A stretch of DNA of 64,000 nt from an uncultured Caryophanales bacterium (GTDB taxonomy: Bacteria; Bacillota_I; Bacilli_A; RF39; UBA660): assembly GCA_947571655.1 (NCBI GenBank), contig CANOYR010000001.1, positions 62,001-126,000 on the forward strand, in the 5' to 3' direction. The notes below the pieces were generated by a model. That model had not been told where the DNA came from. It worked only from the letters and a program-made list of their open reading frames with translations, and searched no databases. How positions within the stretch are numbered: the first letter of the stretch is position 1; each line of letters starts with the position of its first letter. Positions 62,170 through 64,000 of this stretch are shown here, one piece after another. The translations under genes were made by a program, and so were the position numbers.

Positions 62170-62604
62170 CTACTTCAATTTTTTTCCCTCTAGTCTCTCT
62201 AAAATTTCTTTCACTGCTTCAATGGTCTTCTCACGAACCTCATTAGCAGCACTCTCTAATACTGGAGTACCCTTATCAATTGCCATTTGAACCAATTGTT
62301 CACAACTTTCCTTAATATCATTTCCCTTTTTCTTAGCAATTTCTAATACCTTTTCTTTATCCAATTCTGATAATTCTTGCTTGATTTCCTCAATCTTATT
62401 TTGAATATCTTCTCTCACATCTTCCATATCAATTTCTTTTACTTTTTTTACAAGCTCATCGATTTTTTTCTTCAAATCTTTCCTTGTTTCACTTCCTGCC
62501 TTTGGAGCAAATAAAACACCAAGTCCAGCACCAACAGCTGCTCCTAATAAAAATTTACCAGTTCCACCTTTTTTTACTTTCTTTTCTTTTTTTTCTTTAC
62601 TCAT
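62170..62604 (-). CDS. YtxH-like membrane protein
   Basis: 144 residues from ATG 62604 (GGAGAGGGATAATT upstream; the longer frame lies within the upstream gene). A Lys-rich N-terminus is followed by a glycine-rich helix FLLGAAVGAGLGVLFAPKAGSETR, the YtxH hallmark, then a long charged amphipathic helical tail. YtxH is a general-stress protein of unclear role. It overlaps the DUF948 gene by 8 bases. Confidence 0.85.
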   Translation of the reverse strand: MSKEKKEKKVKKGGTGKFLLGAAVGAGLGVLFAPKAGSETRKDLKKKIDELVKKVKEIDMEDVREDIQNKIEEIKQELSELDKEKVLEIAKKKGNDIKESCEQLVQMAIDKGTPVLESAANEVREKTIEAVKEILERLEGKKLK

Positions 62605-62893
62605 AATTATCCCTCTCCTTTTCTCTTCTCTTTCTAAAAGAAAATATTTTTGAAACGATATTAGTAACCCCAGAAACAACTGTATCACTAAATACAGATA
62701 GGGTATCTGTAATACCATCAATTACCTGAAATATACCATCTAAAGATCTAGACTTTTTCTCCAAGTCATCTAAAATTCCATTCACTTTATCAACAGTATA
62801 CATTAATTTTACGACTAATACCATCAATAAAATTAAGAATGCAATTGCTAGACAATACAATGCAACTGGAAGAAATTCCATTAAAAACTCCAC
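62597..62893 (-). CDS. DUF948 family small membrane protein
   Basis: 98 residues. An N-terminal TM helix (about 9-31) is followed by an amphipathic helical part, the DUF948 type (VDKVNGILDDLEKK, later FSDTVVSGVTNIVSK) and a basic C-terminus. DUF948 and YtxH commonly occur together in Bacilli, and the overlap with ytxH supports a single operon. Role unknown; the family is linked to stress or envelope functions. Confidence 0.8.
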   Translation of the reverse strand: MEFLMEFLPVALYCLAIAFLILLMVLVVKLMYTVDKVNGILDDLEKKSRSLDGIFQVIDGITDTLSVFSDTVVSGVTNIVSKIFSFRKRREKERDNYE

Positions 62894-62898
62894 TTACC

Positions 62899-63906
62899 TC
62901 ACTCCCTTTCCTCATACATAGAATCAACCAAATCAAAAAGATTATCCTCTAAATTTGATTCTTCTAAATCTTTACTTACTAAATGATGAGAATCCTCAAA
63001 ATTAATGTCCTGATCATCTTCTTCCACTAATTTCTTTTGATGGGATACTGGTGGTTCTAAATCAGAAATTTCTTCTCGTACTACTCGACTACGTCTTCCC
63101 GTAATTTTCTCATGTCGCACATCTGTATAGTCTATATTATATTCTAACCCTAAATCCTCAAAATATTCTTCCGCATCCGCCAAAGTTACCTTATCAACAG
63201 AAGGTGCTCCATCACTTTGCGTCATATCATAAAGCAAATTATCCTCATTTTCTTCATATTTTGACATCTCTTCATTTCCTGCTGTTAATCCTTTTAAATC
63301 CTCTTCTAATCCACCAAAAGCCTTATTTCTTACAAAATCCAAATCTACATTTTTTCTAGAAACATAACTACTAGGCTTGTCCTTTTTATCAATGACTTCT
63401 TCTTTTCGATAGTTCTTATCTAAAATTCCATAAATGGGAGAGATAATGGGAGTAGGCTTAAACCCAGAAGTCTTTCCATCATTAAATGTTGTATAAGGAT
63501 TTCCTCCAAAATCTTGAGAATTAAAATCAATATGTTCATAAATTTGTTCAGAATCCCCACCATACACTGGTCTTTTTGATTCACTTTCATCTGGATAACT
63601 AGAAGTATCAATAACTCCAGATTCTACAAAATCTTCATCCTCAAAATAAGGAATCTCCACATCCTTTTTTAATAATTCCGTATCTGCCTGACTTTCAATA
63701 CCTAATTCTGACGTTACCCTTTGAAGTTCCATCGTAGAAGCAGGTTTTTCAACTTCACGAACTTCTTGCCTCTTTTCTACAACTTCTACTTTCTTCGCTA
63801 CTGGACTTACTTCTCTTTTCTCTTTCTTTTTTGGCTTTTCTACTTCATCTACTTCTACATACTCTTCTTCAAAAAAAGTATTTTTTAATTTTTCTAAAAG
63901 TCCCAT
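62899..63906 (-). CDS. Acidic protein with amphipathic membrane-targeting N-terminus
   Basis: 335 residues, family not recognised. The first residues MGLLEKLKNTFF form an amphipathic helix like those of FtsY and SepF, followed by a long acidic and Lys-rich region, with no folded domain I can name. A conserved-looking stretch FKPTPIISPIYGILDKNYR lies near 150-170 (IISPIYGIL). It is probably largely disordered and membrane-associated. It is directly upstream of DUF948 and ytxH. RBS GGAAGAGG precedes ATG. Confidence 0.65.
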   Translation of the reverse strand: MGLLEKLKNTFFEEEYVEVDEVEKPKKKEKREVSPVAKKVEVVEKRQEVREVEKPASTMELQRVTSELGIESQADTELLKKDVEIPYFEDEDFVESGVIDTSSYPDESESKRPVYGGDSEQIYEHIDFNSQDFGGNPYTTFNDGKTSGFKPTPIISPIYGILDKNYRKEEVIDKKDKPSSYVSRKNVDLDFVRNKAFGGLEEDLKGLTAGNEEMSKYEENEDNLLYDMTQSDGAPSVDKVTLADAEEYFEDLGLEYNIDYTDVRHEKITGRRSRVVREEISDLEPPVSHQKKLVEEDDQDINFEDSHHLVSKDLEESNLEDNLFDLVDSMYEERE

Positions 63907-63920
63907 AAAGCACCTCTTCC

Positions 63921-64000
63921 TTATTCTACTTTTTCTTCTACGTCCAAACGATCCTCTTCTTTTATGTTTTCTGCCTGATTACGATCCTGTTCTTCATAAT
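63921..64000 (-). CDS. C-terminal end of an upstream acidic protein (partial)
   Basis: Only about 26 residues are visible, reading YEEQDRNQAENIKEEDRLDVEEKVE to a TAA at 63921-63923. The acidic, repetitive composition is like that of its downstream neighbour. The gene continues beyond base 64000 and its family cannot be told. Confidence 0.55.
   Translation of the reverse strand, partial: YEEQDRNQAENIKEEDRLDVEEKVE

Overview
The window is AT-rich, low-GC Gram-positive DNA that uses the standard bacterial code: TGA ends several intact genes, and GTG or TTG starts follow good Shine-Dalgarno sequences. Housekeeping content and gene order point to a spore-forming member of the Bacilli/Erysipelotrichia side of the Firmicutes, probably gut-associated. 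Evidence includes SpoIVA, SpoVIF, an alpha/beta SASP, GpsB, RNase J plus RNase Y, RecU-PBP1A, Nth-DnaD, and RodZ-PgsA-RecA-RNase Y. I cannot name a genus. I see no tRNA or 16S/23S rRNA gene, no insertion sequence, no prophage and no CRISPR array.

Layout. 1-6 kb: 5' part of ftsY, a very large BspA-type leucine-rich surface protein with a vWA domain, and an internally duplicated protein of unknown function. 6-11.5 kb: rnj (RNase J), a tandem pair of membrane-anchored Cys-rich proteins ending in a thrombospondin-like WSEWS motif, and rny (RNase Y). 11.6-18 kb: an ABC exporter with a broken permease, recA, pgsA, rodZ-like, RNase P RNA, gpsB, a GDPD gene and a small upstream ORF. 18-26.5 kb: recU-PBP1A, ZIP transporter, TspO, nth-dnaD, tRNA nucleotidyltransferase, rhodanese lipoprotein, HU. 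26.6-37 kb: spoIVA flanked by two paralogous polytopic membrane proteins, a decayed response regulator/ABC/histidine kinase operon, spoVIF and der. 37-46 kb: envelope-stress style modules (XRE plus DUF4097; TetR plus a three-gene ABC-2 exporter; LiaF-like plus DUF4097), a DUF362 protein and a small secreted Cys/His-rich protein. 46-55.7 kb: engB, nrnA, two tandem acetate kinases, a SASP, thiI, cysteine desulfurase and rpsD with a structured leader. 55.7-64 kb: DnaJ-domain protein, PncC, a GDPD-like pseudoenzyme, a beta-propeller membrane protein, tyrS under a T-box, and a ytxH/DUF948 operon running off the window.

Genes that work together: rodZ-pgsA-recA-rny and HU-spoIVA-der keep an order like that of Bacillus, with accessory genes inserted between. 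thiI and the neighbouring cysteine desulfurase fit tRNA 4-thiouridine formation. The tandem kinases interconvert acetate and acetyl phosphate. SpoIVA, SpoVIF and SASP indicate endospore formation.

The most notable observations are: (i) single inactivating lesions in three of the four genes of one TCS/ABC operon, and two lesions in a second ABC permease; (ii) the tandem eight-cysteine WSEWS proteins between the two RNase genes; (iii) a GDPD-fold protein lacking all visible catalytic residues next to a three-TM protein; (iv) 25-26 BspA repeats of almost exactly 26 residues behind a vWA domain with a degenerate MIDAS; and (v) a palindromic operator in front of the TetR gene.
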